The notes under the pieces were generated by a model that saw only the letters and a list, made by a program, of their open reading frames with translations, did not search any database and was not told where the DNA came from. A DNA stretch of 64,000 nt from Anaeramoeba flamelloides (taxonomy: Eukaryota > Metamonada > Anaeramoebidae). Shown here piece after piece: positions 18,525 to 30,576 of this stretch. The number at the start of each line of letters is the position of its first letter. Positions within the stretch are counted from its first letter, which is position 1. Position numbers and translations under genes: made by a program. The stretch is from contig JANTQA010000051.1 in the NCBI GenBank assembly GCA_027625915.1, forward strand, positions 3,348,501 through 3,412,500, written 5' to 3'.

Positions 18525-21500
18525 ATGAATTTTCTTTTTGAAGAACAGCTCATCAATTATACAGAGAACTCTCGTCTCTGGCAAGAAAATTCACAGTACT
18601 TTTATGACATCGTAATTCAACAAAAAATTGGGCGTGCTTTATCAACACAATGGTTCGATAAATCAGGGTTTGTGAAAATTTTCTTTTTTCTTTTTTTTTT
18701 TTTTGTTTTGCTTATTCAGCTACAATTCTTTGCAGAGGCAAGTTGAAACCAATTGATAAACTATATTGTTTAATCCTCCATTTCGTAACCATAGATCGAC
18801 TCAAAAAATTATCGTTGGCGAAGATCGTTCTGAAAATGGCCGCTATTTGTCGATATATGAAACAGATTTTAATGAAGATCAAATTTTTGGTAAGAATAAT
18901 ACACCTAATAACTTCTCAAGAACCTACAGACAAATAATATTCATTACTTGCTTTTATTAATTTTCTTTTTGTAATGATGCTGTTCCTGATTCTTCTTACT
19001 TTTTGTTTCTTTTTAATACCGCTCTCTTTTTTTTAAAAAAAAGAACTCGAAGGGAATAAACGTTTTAGGACTTACTTTGAAATAAAATTTGATTCTGAAG
19101 TTCATAGAATTCGAATAAGGCCAGACAACCCATTAATTATTGCATGCATTTTAGATACTGGCGAAGCAAAAATAATCAATATTTTAAATCCTTCACAATT
19201 AGATCAAGAGGGTTACTCAATGACCTCTCTTAAGGGACACACAGAAGAAGGGTAATTTATATTTTTATTTAACTATTTTTCTTTTTAATTTAAGGATTTA
19301 GACTGAGCAATAAAGCTGTTTTCAAAAAGTAATGTTACTATGAAAAAGTTAAAACCACAGTTTTTTGAAAAAAGATTACTGAACAAAGACGAAAAAATAT
19401 CGCTTAAAACCACTTAGAAATGATTGTGTGTTATCTTTAAACAACTCTATTTAAGGGAGTAGCCACCATAAAGTCAAAATTTTCACTATTTTAACATTTT
19501 CAAAGAAGATTAGAAAACACATTTTTTACTTTGGATGTGTCTCGTTGCTTTTAGTCATTCAAAGTACTTGTTGAAAAACAATTTATTACATTTTAATTTC
19601 AGAAATAAAATTCAATGCCACAATGGAATGCTAAGTTGATTTGTTTAATCTACTTTGGGAAAAATGTTAAATGGTTTAACTTTTGTTCTTATCTTAACAT
19701 TCTATTGTGACATTTTATTTTTTGTTTAAAAAAAATTATATAAATTATTATTAATGAGGGAAATTTAATAGTAAAAATCAAACAAACCCATAACTAAATA
19801 AACAAGACAGTTTTCAGATCGAATTGTAAATGTATAAATTAGTTAAAGTGTTGACTTCTGGTCTCAGACTCTTATGCTTAATTGAACTTTCTCTAAAATT
19901 GAAAATGAACAATTTTGGCTTTGATAAATAAAAAAAAAAAAAGAAATATAAACAATCTTTAGATCGATCATTTTACTGATAAATTCAAATAAATCTCAAA
20001 AAATTTTAAGTTCAATTTCCATTTTTATAAATCTTCGAACTGTTTCTTATCAAACATTCCCTGACAAAGAATATTTTGAAGAACAAATAATTTTAGAGAG
20101 TTTCTTAACATTTGAGTTCATAAAATTCTTAATTTCAAAGCTTGTGTAGAAAAATTTCATAAAGGAAAATCAAGTAAAAATTTTCAAACATAAATTACAA
20201 TTTATCAGTATGTTAAACCTATTGTGAAATATTTTGAATTTAAACTGATGTTTTTATAAAATGATTGTGTAAAGCGATTTTTTTAACTCAAGATAATTAA
20301 AAATATAGAATATGTGTTTAATGATATCTATTATCCTGGGTATTTGTATTATTTGTAAATCTAAGATGATAATTAGTTGAGATTCAAGGTAAATTCCTAA
20401 ATTGAAACGTATTGTTGATGTAAATATCCAACCAACCCGCCAATCAAGTTTAAAAACAACAAGAAAAATATCTTATGATCTGATCACTGGTTTAATTACT
20501 TTCTTGATAGTTCTTTTTCTAAATTTATTGTCTTTGATAAGATCTTTAGGTTGATCCAAATTATTTATTTTTCTAATTGTAAAATATGTTAAAATAATTT
20601 GAAAAGTTCTAAAGTGTTTAATTAGAATTAATTTTTAACACTGGTTAGGATACCAATACCATGGTTTGTAATTTATATCTTATCTAATAGAATCTCAAAA
20701 TTTACAAATAATTATACTTTTTTTTTAAAATTGATTCAGAAATGAAATAAAAATGATAAATTAATCTATTATATGCAGAAAAGAATAATTATTATGAATT
20801 CAAGGATTTTTCAAAATTCACAAAATAATGAATTTTAAAGATTGGAAAAGTAATAAAAAAATATATTTTTTGATTTTATATATTTTATTGTTCTAATATA
20901 TTTTGTAACATTGTTGAGTTAAAGTTTAGTAACTATTTTAAAAAAAGTTTTAAATCAATCTAAAAAATAGTTTAAACGTTATAAAAAATGAGATATTTTT
21001 ATTTATTAAAATTCAAAAGAATTATCTAGAAAATATTTTAGCACTTTTATAAAATACCAGCAAAAAGTGGTTTGCTTATTTTATGAATTAAAATTAAGTT
21101 ACTAAAAAATGTTAAGAAAGATAAAATAAAAAAAAAATAAAGAATTTAATAAAGATAAAATTGTTTAATATTATTAAAAGAATATGATCAAATAAAATGA
21201 AATTATGCTTTCATAAGATATGAAACTATTAAATAAAAATTTATCTAAGAAATATCAATGAAACCCGAAATTCTCTTTTCTAAAATAGAATTTTGAAAAA
21301 AAATAATTATTATAATTATTTTTTGAGATCTCTAGAATATTTAGATTTGGGAAACATTTGTCAATATGTTTTTAATCAAATAATTACAAAGTATTATATA
21401 AATATAATTTGAAAATACAAAGTGAAAGGATTATATTATTATATCTCAAAAAAAAATAATCTCCATAAAAAAATTGATTATATTTCTCAAAATTTAAATT

Positions 21501-24500
21501 TTTTTTTTATTATTTTCTCTGAAATTTTAATTGTAGATATTCAAAAAAATTAAAGTTTTAAATTTCTTTTTATTATAATTTTTTTGGGAATCTAGAACTT
21601 AAGAGCACCAATATAATGTTTAATAAACTATCACATATTCCAATTCCAGTGGTTGTTATGGTGTGGCTACTCCCTTAAGTTGTTAAATTTTAAAATGATT
21701 GATCCAAGTTCAATGAATCTAATAGTTATTCTATTTCAAACTCAATAAATTTTTAATTTTTCAACTGATTTATTTTTTTGGGAATAAGACATTTAGAAAT
21801 AAAAATTAAAACCACAACTATTACTATAATTATTATTAATTCAAAACCTTAAAATTAAATTGTCAATCGAGTGTATTAGATTAACTTTAAAATTAACGAT
21901 TTTATTTACTGTTAAAGTTAAATTATTCTAATTAAAATTTTCCCTACAAGTTCATGAAGGAAGCTTAATGAAATCTCTTAAAATACCATTTTGAAATTAC
22001 GGACTGTGTTAATATTTCAAGAAAGTTTGCAGATTTTTTATTCACAAGAGAGGAAAATGTGGAAAAATGATAGTAATTTTTAAATTTTTAGAATCATTTT
22101 TTCTTCTAATATCCATTTAAACCCTTTAAACTACATATAATATATTCTCTACAACTAGGAACCTTTGACTGGAAAATGGTTTATTTCCAAAAAAAGGGGA
22201 TTTTTTTTTTCCACATTTCATAAAAAATCCTCTTTGTTAGTGAATCAATTCGTAAATTGGCAATAACAAATTAAGTTAAATAGTTATACTGATTGAATCA
22301 ATGTGTTTTCTATTTATTTTAAAATATGTTCATCAAAATATTTTGTAAAAAGCAACAGATAAACAATTTACATTTTTTTAGTACAAAACAAGGTACTACC
22401 AATTTCAATAAAAAATTGACAATAGCTAAAGGACTCAAAAAAAGATTTTTTAAAAAATAAAATACGGTTATAATTTCTTCCATCTATTCAAAATTTTCTC
22501 AAGATTTACCCTCTTAGGAAAACAATTTTTTCGTATCAAAAAAGAAAAAAATAAGTCATCAATTTCCACACCTGGAAAAGTATCCTATAAAATTAAGATC
22601 AGAAATATTAATATCTTTTATTTAAATAATGCCATCCTTACAAGTAAAATATGGATTATTATTAAAAATCAATGAATGAAATATCGCCGTTTTGAATAGT
22701 TAAATCCTTATATTGGATTAAAGTTTCATAAAGATATTTTAAAATAAATTTGTCACTTTTTATTTTTTGGAAATATCTTATAAAAACATTAATAATGGGT
22801 AATTTAAACGTGATTTAATATTAAGCTTTGAAAAATATAACAAATCTACATTTTTTTGCCTATTTTTGATTTTGAGTCATAACAAGACAAGGAACATTTT
22901 TTGAAAAAAAAATCTCAAAATTTTGTATTTTTGAAATACACACACATAATAAACATTATTATACATAACAATTTTGAAAAAGGTTTACAACTTTATTATA
23001 TATTAATGGGAATTGAAAAAAAAATGAAAATTTTCGGTAATATTTTTTTCAATTTTAATTATAAAATTTTTGAATTTTTTATTTGACTTAGTGAGGAGAT
23101 TATTTTCAAGTATTTTTTTAATAGTTCAAAAAGAAACATATTTTTCAATTTTAAAATACAATAAAATATTTCTTTCAAAAGAAATCGATAAATTAAATTA
23201 AAAAAATGATTTTTTTTCTGTTTTTGGAATATTTTTTAACATTTTATTTTTTTCCATGTTTGAGTTTTTATTTATATTTCCTATTTTTTTCAGTAAATTG
23301 TTTTAACATTTATTCTTTTTTCAATCTTAATGTTCAACCTAAAGTTCATTCGTTGTAAATAAAAAAAAAAAAAAAAAAAAAAAATACCAAAAATTTGAGT
23401 TTTTTTCAAAAGTCAGGAATTTTGAAAAAGGGGTGTATTCGAATCTTAATGTTTTCAATAGCTATATATTTTCTTAATTACATAAAATTATCATAACTTT
23501 GAAAAAATAATTTATAAAAGGTGTATAACTGAAATACAATATGTAGTTTTCGATATTTTTCATTTTCAGAATTTATTTTTACCTTGTAGTGGTGTGTTCA
23601 AATTTTTGGAATGGATTTATTGTTAAGACTTAAAAGAATTTTTCATTTTATCTGGTAATGAGAAAATTTTGAAGTTACTAAATTTGAGACTTCCAATTCA
23701 AATAGTGTCTAGAATAGACATAATCATTAGAAATGTTTGAAACTTCATTTAGTTTTATAAAAAAAAGAGCAAATAATAAAGAGAGTTGAAAAAAATGAAG
23801 AAGTGTAAAAAAAAAAGAAAGAAAAAAATGAACAAGTTAAAAATAATTGATACGAGGAATATTAATTATTTTGAAACAAATCAATTTGTGTATATGTACG
23901 ATTAGGGGTTATTTAGTTTTGAGCACCTTTTTTCTCATAGCATGAATTTTTGGAATGGAGTTACATATTACAAAAAAAAAAAAAAAAAAATAGAAAAGAT
24001 AAGACTTTTTCATGATATTTTAAATAATGTTTAAATAAACAACTATTAATCTTCATTTTTGCCATAATTCAAAAGAAATAAAATTATATACTTTTTAATC
24101 ACAAAATTTTTAGAGATTATTATTTTTTTTTATTTTTAAATGCTAAAATTACCAAAATTTGATCAAACTAATTATAAACATTTTTTTTTATTAACAAATT
24201 TTATATTTATAATTATTTAAATTTTTGATAGATATGGTATTAATTGGAACCATACAAAAAAGGGATTATTAGCCACTTGTGCGTATGATAAAAAAATTTT
24301 AATTTGGGATACTAACTTATACGGGAATGAATTAGAACCAATTTCATCTTATAATGATCATTCAGCGGGTGTTGAGGTAAGTAATTTGTCTTTTACAAAA
24401 AAAAATCTATATTATAAAAATTCTATTATTTTCATGATGAAATGTTTTTTTATGAGATCAAAGTCAAAACTTTTCATCCATTTCTAATACACCTGTTTTA

Positions 24501-25716
24501 ATAACACTTTTAAAACCCTTTGCTCCTAATTTATTTAAAACGACTATATACATGTACAAAAATGATTTCTTAATTTTTCATGTTTTTTTTTTATGAAGAT
24601 TTGTGATTTTTTGATTAACTGTGATACTTTTCTGATATGCTCTTCCCAAGGGTCTTCGAAACTTGATAATGTATTTAATGTATTTAGTAACCCTCTATTG
24701 ACATTTAAAATAGAAACGAAAGAAAGTGATTTAGAGTAGAAACTTATCCATCGAGAAAATCGAAAATACTTTTTTCAAATCCAATCAAACCCAAACATCT
24801 TTAATGGTTTAATAAATGGAATTTGTTTTCATTTAAAATATTGAATATATTGTCAAGTTTCGAAGACCCTTGGGAAGAGCATATCAGAAAAGTATCACAG
24901 TTAATCAAAAAATCACAAATCTTCATAAAAAAAAAACATGAAAAATTAAGAAATCATATTTACACATGTATATAACTAATTTAAAAAAAAAAAGAAATTG
25001 AAAATAATGTGTACTTAAAAAAATAGTTTGCTAAAAATATTTGATTTACTACTGATGGTTAAACTATTTTTTGAAATTAACGAATTTTGTATTGAAAAGT
25101 AATAAAAAAAATAAAAAGTGTTGAAATCAAATATTTTTCAAAAATATCCACAAATCCTTTTAACCTTAATTTATTTTTCGCAAAGATAATTTTTTTGTAG
25201 ATTGGTACAATTTTAAAAGGTTCAAATTAAAATTAAAAATTTATCTAAATATCTATTGGTTAATAAAAAGATATTATATTAAATTTACACAATGATCTCT
25301 GAATCCAAACACTTTTCTCAAATAAGAAATTATTTTTTCAATATTTGTATAATATACTTCTTAAAAATGAACCTTTATTAACATTTAAATCTAAACTTCT
25401 TCTTATTATTTTTCTTTTAGGATGTAGAATGGAATCCACATGATCCGAATTCTTTTGGAAGTGTTGCTGATGATCAAACTCTTAAAATTTTTGATACAAG
25501 AACAAAAACACATACGCTGAATATTATTGCACATAAAGAAGAAGTTAATTCTCTTTCTTTCAGTCCTTTTTATCCTAATTTAATTGTAACTGGATCTTCT
25601 GATAAAGTAAGAATACCAATTTTTAAATTTTAATTTTTTCTTTAATTTCTTTTTTACTATCCAACACTATCTTTTCTGTTTTTTGATTTTATTATCAACG
25701 AGCTTTTGAATCTCCA

Positions 25717-25750
<34 letters not shown>

Positions 25751-28231
25751 TAATATCATGAATGTAAAGAGTTTTTGATGTTTAAATTGCTAATCCAAAT
25801 CTTTATTTAATTTATTTTTTTTTTTTTCAAAATTAGCAATTATATGTCTTAATATACGGGGGAATGTTTTTTTTAAAGAATTTGTTTAAATGAATATAGA
25901 CAGCTAAATTTGATTAGATTTTTGTTAAAGCCAACTCTACATTCACTATTAGGGTTCGACAAACCCCCATAATCTTTTACTTAAAATTGAAAAAAAATAA
26001 AAATATTTTCAACGTTTTATAATTTTCTAGTTACTAAAACCAAAATCATTTCAAGATCAGTCAATAAGGGTTTGAGTTTGCTGGTTTTTCTTCCAAAATT
26101 CGAATAAATAACGAAAACCATTTTATTTCTTTGTAAAAATGGAAATTTCATTAAAATTTTTTTCTTGAAAAAATACAACTCCTGTTTTTTTGTACCGAGT
26201 GAAAAACACTCCACCTAAACAAAACAATTTTAAAACCAAAATTGAAATTAAACTATTCTTTCTATGGGTTGAGAAAATAAATTGCTCTTTTTTGTTCTTT
26301 TCTTCAACTGAAAAAAGATAAAATATAATTACTAACAAACATTCAAGCTACAAACAGTTTTATTCCTGATGTGTATTTGTAATTTTTGAAATCCATTTTG
26401 TAATAAATAATCTCAAAAAGTAAATCTCAGGAATGAAAACGAGTACCAAATCCCCGATGTCTATTATGGATTTAATTTTTGAATGAAAAATTTCACTTCA
26501 AAAAAAGTAATTAAACACGATTTTCCAGTCTTACTCTTCACTGAATTCCGTTTAATTCTTTAGAATTCGAAATTGAAATGGTTGTTTTTCAAAAAAATTA
26601 TTCCAAAAAAAATAAATCCAGATTTTTGTTTCGAAAAATTGTAGTATTTTCAGACATTCAGTTAATTATTACAAATCTATTTTGTATCAATCTCTTATGA
26701 TCAAAAAACCGAGTATCTAAACTTTTTTAACCATGTTAAATTCAAATTTCAATAAGTAACTCTTCATTCAATTCCAAATTAATAGATTTTTAATTATGTA
26801 TCCAAAATAAGCAGAAAATGTTTCAGTTTTTTCTCTTTGAATTTTTTTCTTTATTAGTTTATTGATCAACAATTCCCATTCATTTTTAATAATAACATAA
26901 GAGTGGATATTATTTTTGGTGTCAATTACAGGAAATTAGAAAAAATAAAAAATACCGAAATTGTATCGAAAGAAATATATGTTTACCGCACATCACAGCC
27001 CACAACTCACAAAATCCCAAATTTTTTTTTTAAATTTTAACATCCTTCTATTTACCACGTATTGATAAGATGTTGATAAAAAAAATATTGTTTTTTGTAT
27101 TACTTGAATTGATTTTTTATAAATATCATTAGATGACTTTTAATTTTTAACTCAATAAAAATAATTTTAATTTTTCTCTTAATTCAATATTTTGTAGATT
27201 TTAAAAGAAAAAAAAATGGAAAATTTTATTTTTTCGAACTTTTTGAAAGTAGTTGGTTGATTAAGTTCAAGAAAACTGGAGTACTTTGGAAAATTTCATT
27301 AAATATTATTTTAATCAATTTCAATAAAACTTTGATTTTAGATCTTATAATTTTCTACAATGGTTTTATTTTTTGAGAAATTAAGAGGTATGGTTTAATT
27401 TTTGTATACTAGTGAGTTTTATAAATAATTACTGATAGATTTTAGAGAATTATTTCTCAATTTTTATTTTATAAATCTCACTTCCCCCAAATCATTTTAT
27501 TCCAATGATTTGTAATATCAAATCTTCAAATCAAACAAATTTTGTTCAAGTTTCAACAATTAGTAAAATAGCTCATTTTATTAAATTTTGTTTATATTGT
27601 AAAAATAAGCGTTAAGAAATAATTTTCGTTTTTTGATTTTATTTGATTAATTTATTGTTTTTTGTTAATCTTATTCATTATTGTAATTATTGTGATTAAT
27701 GCATTAGTGTGTTGCTTTATGGGATATTAGAAATACCAGTACTCGTTTACATTCTTTACTTCAGCACCAAGATAAAATTTTTCAAGTTTCATTTAGTCCA
27801 AATGATCCAAATCTTATTGCTAGTTCAGGAGATGATAAAAAAATATTGATATGGGATACTTCACAAATTGGGGATGAACAACAAGGAAGGGACGCAGATA
27901 TAGGCCCACCAGAACTTATTGTAAATTTTAACTTTTTTTTTTTTTTTTTTTTTCTCAAATAGCGAAATCATAATTTGATAAAAATGATAAAATGATCTTT
28001 ATTTTTTTATTAATTATTTGTGTTTAATTATTAACAATAATATAGTTTACTCATTCTGGAAATCTACAAGTTATAAGAGAATTTGATTGGCATCCAACTA
28101 TACCATATTGTTTTACTTCCGTTGATGATAATCATATTAATTTGGTTTGGAAATTAAAGCCTAATATCATTAAAGATGAATCTGAAAAGGATTTCTTTAA
28201 AATTTTAAAACAAAGTTTTTCAGAAAAATAA
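18525..28231 (+). CDS. RBBP4: MSI1/RBBP4-type WD40 histone-binding protein, seven exons
   Basis: Exons: 18525-18667, 18795-18889, 19044-19251, 24232-24376, 25421-25606, 27708-27920 and 28046-28231, ending TAA; the joined product is 391 aa. All introns are GT-AG and phases fit. Family marks are the N-terminal helix EEQLINYTENSRLWQENSQY, a KGHTEEGYGINWN blade, DHSAGVEDVEWNPHDPNSFG (next to the very conserved EDV.W), SVADDQTLKIFDTR, the blades around SSDKCVALWDIR and SSGDDKKILIWDTS, then the GPPEL loop and FTHSGNLQVIREFDWHP. RBBP4/MSI1 proteins bind histone H3-H4 in chromatin assembly (CAF-1), deacetylase and PRC2 complexes in the nucleus. Odd points: the WPSLT motif usual after the first helix is replaced by IGRALST, and the acidic stretch after the second blade is short. 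A TGA lies in frame five codons after the TAA. The start at 18525 is the only ATG in frame near the helix; a further upstream exon is possible. Confidence 0.9.
19451..21678. mobile_element. DNA element with TTAAGGGAGTAGCCACC terminal inverted repeats
   Basis: The left end TTAAGGGAGTAGCCACCATA (19451-19470) is mirrored by TATGGTGTGGCTACTCCCTT at 21657-21676, one mismatch apart. Between them lie 2.2 kb of AT-rich sequence with no transposase frame. It is a non-autonomous or heavily decayed DNA transposon in intron 3 of the WD40 gene. Superfamily unknown. Flanking TTTA and AGTT do not give a clear target duplication. Confidence 0.65.
22080..22810. repeat. Dispersed repeat, copies at about 32210-32720 and 41630-42235
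   Basis: Shared with 32210-32720: GTTCATCAAAATATTT, AAGCAACA, GGTAC.AC, TCTATTCAAAATTTT.TCAAGAT, AAA.TATTATATAAAATT, then a run to AAAGATATTTTAAAA.AAA. Shared with the Rpn10 intron: TTTTTTCTTCTAATATC, AAACCCTTTAAAC and TTTCATAAAAAATC.TCTTTGTTAGTG. In the RPN10 intron the same sequence neighbours a reverse transcriptase scrap (42030-42165), so the family may be a decayed LINE. No copy carries an intact frame. Confidence 0.5.
22890..23600 (+). mobile_element. CACTA-like non-autonomous element, copy 2
   Basis: Runs parallel to 35110-35815 and antiparallel to 991-1700. Shared blocks include TTTTGTATTTTTGAAATAC, TTGAAAAAGGTTTACAACTT, TTTTTTCTGTTTTTGGAATA and the right end CCTTGTAGTG at 23583-23592. 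The left end is degraded. It lies in intron 3 of the WD40 gene. Confidence 0.55.
24377..25420 (+). other. Fourth intron of the WD40 gene
   Basis: Donor GTAAGT after GGTGTTGAG and acceptor TTTCTTTTAG before GATGTAGAATGG; phase 0. It contains the foldback element at 24543-24975 and otherwise plain AT-rich sequence. Confidence 0.85.
24543..24975. mobile_element. Foldback element with arms of about 135 bp
   Basis: The left arm contains TTTCTTAATTTTTCATG, then GATTAACTGTGATACTTTTC and GAAGAGCATATCAG in complement; the right arm (about 24855-24975) is its near-perfect inverse. The loop is about 165 bp. Arm identity is high, so the insertion or the inverted duplication is recent. There is no frame. 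Transcribed as intron it would form a long RNA hairpin. Confidence 0.8.
25607..27707 (+). other. Fifth intron of the WD40 gene, about 2.1 kb
   Basis: Donor GTAAGA after GGATCTTCTGATAAA and acceptor GCATTAG before TGTGTTGCTTTATGGG; phase 0. It holds an AT dinucleotide tract at about 25718-25748. The two overlapping minus-strand frames at 26017-26338 look like noise. I recognise no element here. Confidence 0.8.
25718..25748. repeat. AT dinucleotide microsatellite
   Basis: About fifteen AT units in a row within intron 5 of the WD40 gene. Confidence 0.9.
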
Positions 28232-28249
28232 AAACTAAATAAATTGTGA

Positions 28250-28786
28250 AAATAAATATATTTCATAAATTTTATTTTCGAAATAATGTTTGTTTTTTTT
28301 TTTTTTTTTTTTTTTTTGTAGTACTATTTACTTTTTTTGTTATTTTTTTTTTCAACAATATCAATAGAGTCAACAATAATAGCTCGAATAATAAATCACG
28401 ATAAAGTTTATAAAATCGCGATTATTCTTATAAAATCGTAAAAAATTACAGAAAAGAGTGATACTCAAAAAATCGCGATATTGCATAAAATCACGATAAT
28501 CAATAAAAGCCGGACAATTGTCCAAATATCGTAATAATTGACTAAATATTACAATTAAAAATTAATTGCAATATAATTTTAACCAAGAGATTAAATACAA
28601 ATCATGATATTACATAAAATCAGGCTATTCTGTAAAATCGCGATAATTGTATAAAAATCGTGTAATATGTCAAAATATCGGGATATAAAATTAATCAAGA
28701 TATAGAAATATAGTGATTTTAAACTCAATTTCACTCAAAAAGGCCCAGCAAAAAATGAAAAATTCGCTTTTTTTTTAAGAATCAAC
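28250..28786. other. 3' flank of the WD40 gene with ATCGCGAT-like short repeats
   Basis: A T tract of more than 20 bases follows at about 28290-28317. Then 28370-28690 holds irregular repeats of AAAATCGCGAT and related words (ATAAAATCGCGATTATT, AAAATCGCGATATTGC, AAAATCGCGATAATTG), about ten in 300 bp. No gene seen. Confidence 0.6.
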
Positions 28787-29500
28787 CAATATAAACTATT
28801 TTTCAAACAAAAGGGCACACCTCTCAAATCGTCAATACCTTCGAATTTGATAGTTAATAAGATAATTACTTATTGGTGATTTTTATTTTAATTATTCATT
28901 TTTTCATTTTTTTGCTTTTTTTATTTTTGGATATTGAACAGTAGGAAAATGAAAAAAACAAGATAAGAAGAAACCAATTTGGAAATAATCTACCTGTGTA
29001 TAAACGGAAACGGTTTAAGTTTGATTTCGAATGAGCTAGAAATAGGAATTAAGAAAGACCATTATTGGATTGATGCATGTAACAAAGAAAAGAGAAATAA
29101 AGAAAAACAGTACAACAAAATACCAGATGAATTGCGGCTTTATATTGTAAATGAGACTTTAAAGAACAAAAGTTTGACGTGTAAAGAATTATCAATAAAA
29201 TGTTGAGAACTTTTTCCCAATTCGCCTTGTTCAAAGGTTTTTATTGGGTTTATAATTGTTTTCATTACAATTTACAAAACGAGATTTCTCATTTCAAATA
29301 AAAGGGCACACCCATTTTTAAAATATTGAATTTTAATTTTTATTGTTCTGTTTTAATGAGTTTTAAAGATTCAATTGAGTGTTTTTTTATGTTTTAAAGC
29401 GTTTCTTAGATTTTGGAATGATACTACAATTAATTTGATTCAATTATGAATAATTCTTAAAATTTTTTGTGCCCTTTTATTTGAAAAAGGGTTTATAACT
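28787..29500 (+). mobile_element. Tc1/mariner-like relic with transposase N-terminal fragment
   Basis: Inverted ends: ATATAAACTATTTTTCAAAC followed by AAAAGGGCACAC at 28787, and GTGCCCTTTTATTTGAAAAA then GGGTTTATAAC at 29469-29500. TA borders both sides. Inside, a frame at about 28979-29206 reads LCINGNGLSLISNELEIGIK and later IVNETLKNKSLTCKELSIKC, then TGA. That is the two helix-turn-helix pattern at the N-terminus of Tc1-type transposases. The catalytic DDE part is absent, so the element is non-autonomous at 0.7 kb. A second internal AAAAGGGCACACCC lies at 29302. Confidence 0.6.
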
Positions 29501-30575
29501 GTTTAGAAATAGGAGAAATGATAAACTTCAAATTAGAGTCGATAATCATCAAAGAAATACCTGAATAAACCTTAAATTTCTCTAAAAAAAAAAAAAAAAT
29601 GTTCAAGAAATTTTTGGGAACTTTTTAGTTGGGGTATTTGGTGTAAAATTTCTCAATTTCTTTGGAAATTTATAATTGTTGAAAACAAGATTTTTTAATT
29701 GTAAATGTAAACATTTTAAAAGAAATTACAAAGCCTCACTTTTCTGGGTGTTAATTTGGAGTTTCAAAACTTTTTTTTTTTCAAATTGACTTTTTAAAAA
29801 AAAATATATATTAAAAAAAAAAGTTATCAAAAAAAAAAAAAAAAAAAAATTGAAAAAAAGAAAAAGAAATCAAAAAACAAAAACAAAAGAAAAATTTGCA
29901 AAAGTAGAAAAAATAATTCTGATCCAAAAATTTGAAAATATTGTTTTGATATGAATACACTATAAACCCTCAAATTAACTTCCATAAACATTAAAAAGTG
30001 ATTCATTATTTTTGAAAAATAGTTTATATATATATGTGTGTGTGTGTCACAGATATTTCAATTTTTAAGTTTTAAAATCATATATGGCTTAAAAAATCGC
30101 GTTTTTTCGATTTTTCATTTTTTTTTTTTGTTTCATTTCGTTGTTTATTTTTTTGTTTTTTTGAAAAAGTTCTTGAATTCTTTTGAAATCAAACCTTTTG
30201 TATCTGTGATGTGAAAAAAATACAAACGAAAAAAAATTACAATGAAAAAAAAAAATAATAATTATATACAGGTAGAACGTAATTGCCTTAAAAGTATTGA
30301 AAAACATTGGGTATTAACAATTTCACATTAAAGTGGGAGAGTTTGTATATAAAACGATGAAAATACATCGATTTTCTATTTTGAAAACACCAAAACAAAA
30401 CAAAGCAATCGACCCGTTTAAAACTCTTGAAAATTATTAACTCTTTAGACACCACAAATAAGAATTATTTTTTTTTTTTTTTAATTAATTATAGTTAGGG
30501 AAGAAAAGTGGTCAAAATTTAACTTTTTTACTAATTCCAAATTAGATCAGTTCATTTAATTTTATGTGTTTTGAA
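29501..30575. other. Intergenic DNA, no gene seen
   Basis: Contains the A/T tract region at 29735-29990 that resembles 5265-5560, a short TG run near 30036-30046, and Phe-rich frames that I take as noise. Confidence 0.5.
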
Positions 30576-30576
30576 T

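Larger units (their letters stand above)
19252..24231 (+). other. Third intron of the WD40 gene, about 5 kb
   Basis: The donor is GGGTAATT and the acceptor TTGATAG; phase 2 joins GG with A to restore Gly in EEGYGINWN. The intron is filled with a TIR element (19451-21678), part of a dispersed repeat (about 22080-22810) and a CACTA-like copy (about 22890-23600). I see no host exon inside. It is more than four times as long as all the gene's exons together. Confidence 0.85.

Noticed and set aside
26017-26338. Minus-strand frames in WD40 intron 5 as a nested gene
   Set aside because: Two overlapping frames with noise-like Phe/Lys content and no splice partners.
28370-28690. CRISPR-like or tRNA structure in the ATCGCGAT-rich stretch
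   Set aside because: Word spacing is irregular, there are no unique spacers of constant length, and no cloverleaf could be drawn.
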